Shown piece after piece: positions 63,755 through 64,000 of a stretch of DNA of 64,000 nt. The translations under genes and the position numbers were made by a program. Source of the DNA: Dirofilaria immitis (Eukaryota; Nematoda; Chromadorea; Rhabditida; Onchocercidae); NCBI GenBank assembly GCA_024305405.1, contig JAKNDB010000099.1, positions 218,283 to 282,282 of the forward strand. Direction: 5' to 3'. Below the pieces are notes generated by a model that worked only from the letters and a program-made list of their open reading frames with translations, did not search any database and had not been told where the DNA came from. The number at the start of each line of letters is the position of its first letter. The stretch's first letter is position 1.

Positions 63755-64000
63755 AGCTATTTTTGTAAATCAAAATCGGAATATTGATGATACTAATATA
63801 AATATATATTAGTTAATTCGTGTGCGCGTATTTTGTGTATGGTTATTGGTTGCGAATACGAAGATGAAACAAGCAGTTTTAAAAATGTGATGAATTCGAT
63901 AATTTATTTTCTTTATCAGGTAAACAATTAAAAAATTACTCATTCTGTTACAGAGATTATCTTTTGCTATTCGCTGTGTAAATTTCTCTTAATGAAATTT
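63755..64000. other. 3' flank of the six-span gene
   Basis: AT-rich sequence to the window end, with nothing recognisable. It should include the 3' UTR of the preceding gene. Confidence 0.4.

Noticed and set aside
1..64000. CRISPR arrays, bacterial operons, tRNA genes
   Set aside because: No spaced direct-repeat array and no convincing tRNA fold or B-box was found; the bacterial pieces are isolated fragments in nematode DNA.

Overview
The window looks like chromosomal DNA of a filarial nematode. It is very AT-rich. Genes are split into small exons by short introns with TTTTCAG/TTTTAG acceptors. The recognisable content is nematode: a flp-25 FMRFamide-like neuropeptide precursor, two SXP/RAL-2 family genes, a nematode nicotinic-receptor-like subunit and a lustrin/WR1-like cysteine-rich secreted protein. 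Two short decayed fragments read as Wolbachia-type bacterial genes (glmS, clpB), as expected in a lineage that carries or once carried Wolbachia.

Layout. (1) 1-12.4 kb: a 1.3 kb direct repeat (1-1299 and 10937-12209) brackets a minus-strand WD40 gene like DCAF11/WDR-23 (1673-5091) and a plus-strand gene for a small single-pass membrane protein (6746-8215), which has a decayed partial copy just upstream. Diverged repeats and a 20-bp minisatellite lie next to the second repeat copy. (2) 12.9-39.3 kb, the gene-rich core: SXP/RAL-2 gene 1 (+), a glmS fragment, an 11-exon Cys-loop channel gene (-), flp-25 (-), a 14-exon cysteine-rich gene (-, 27907-37399) and SXP/RAL-2 gene 2 (-). The two SXP genes face each other from the ends of this block, and each carries a near-identical inverted 440-bp repeat downstream. 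(3) 42.7-58.5 kb, a nest of mobile DNA: two BEL/Pao retroelements (an internally deleted one on -, a longer 3'-truncated one on +), two elements ending in a shared inverted motif (one holding a 28S rRNA fragment), a 2.7 kb palindromic element and a clpB fragment. (4) 61.8-63.8 kb: a five-exon plus-strand gene for a protein with six predicted membrane spans that I do not recognise.

Exon models were built by hand from splice sites, reading phase and family resemblance. In almost every good gene one to three single-base indels are needed to keep the frame, and nearly all lie in or beside homopolymers. Since they also hit well-conserved genes such as flp-25 and the ion channel, consensus error in the assembly explains them better than mass pseudogenisation. 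Quoted protein lengths assume those indels are errors.

The genes form no operon or pathway. The channel subunit and flp-25 are both neuronal and share a strand, but 2.6 kb separates them.
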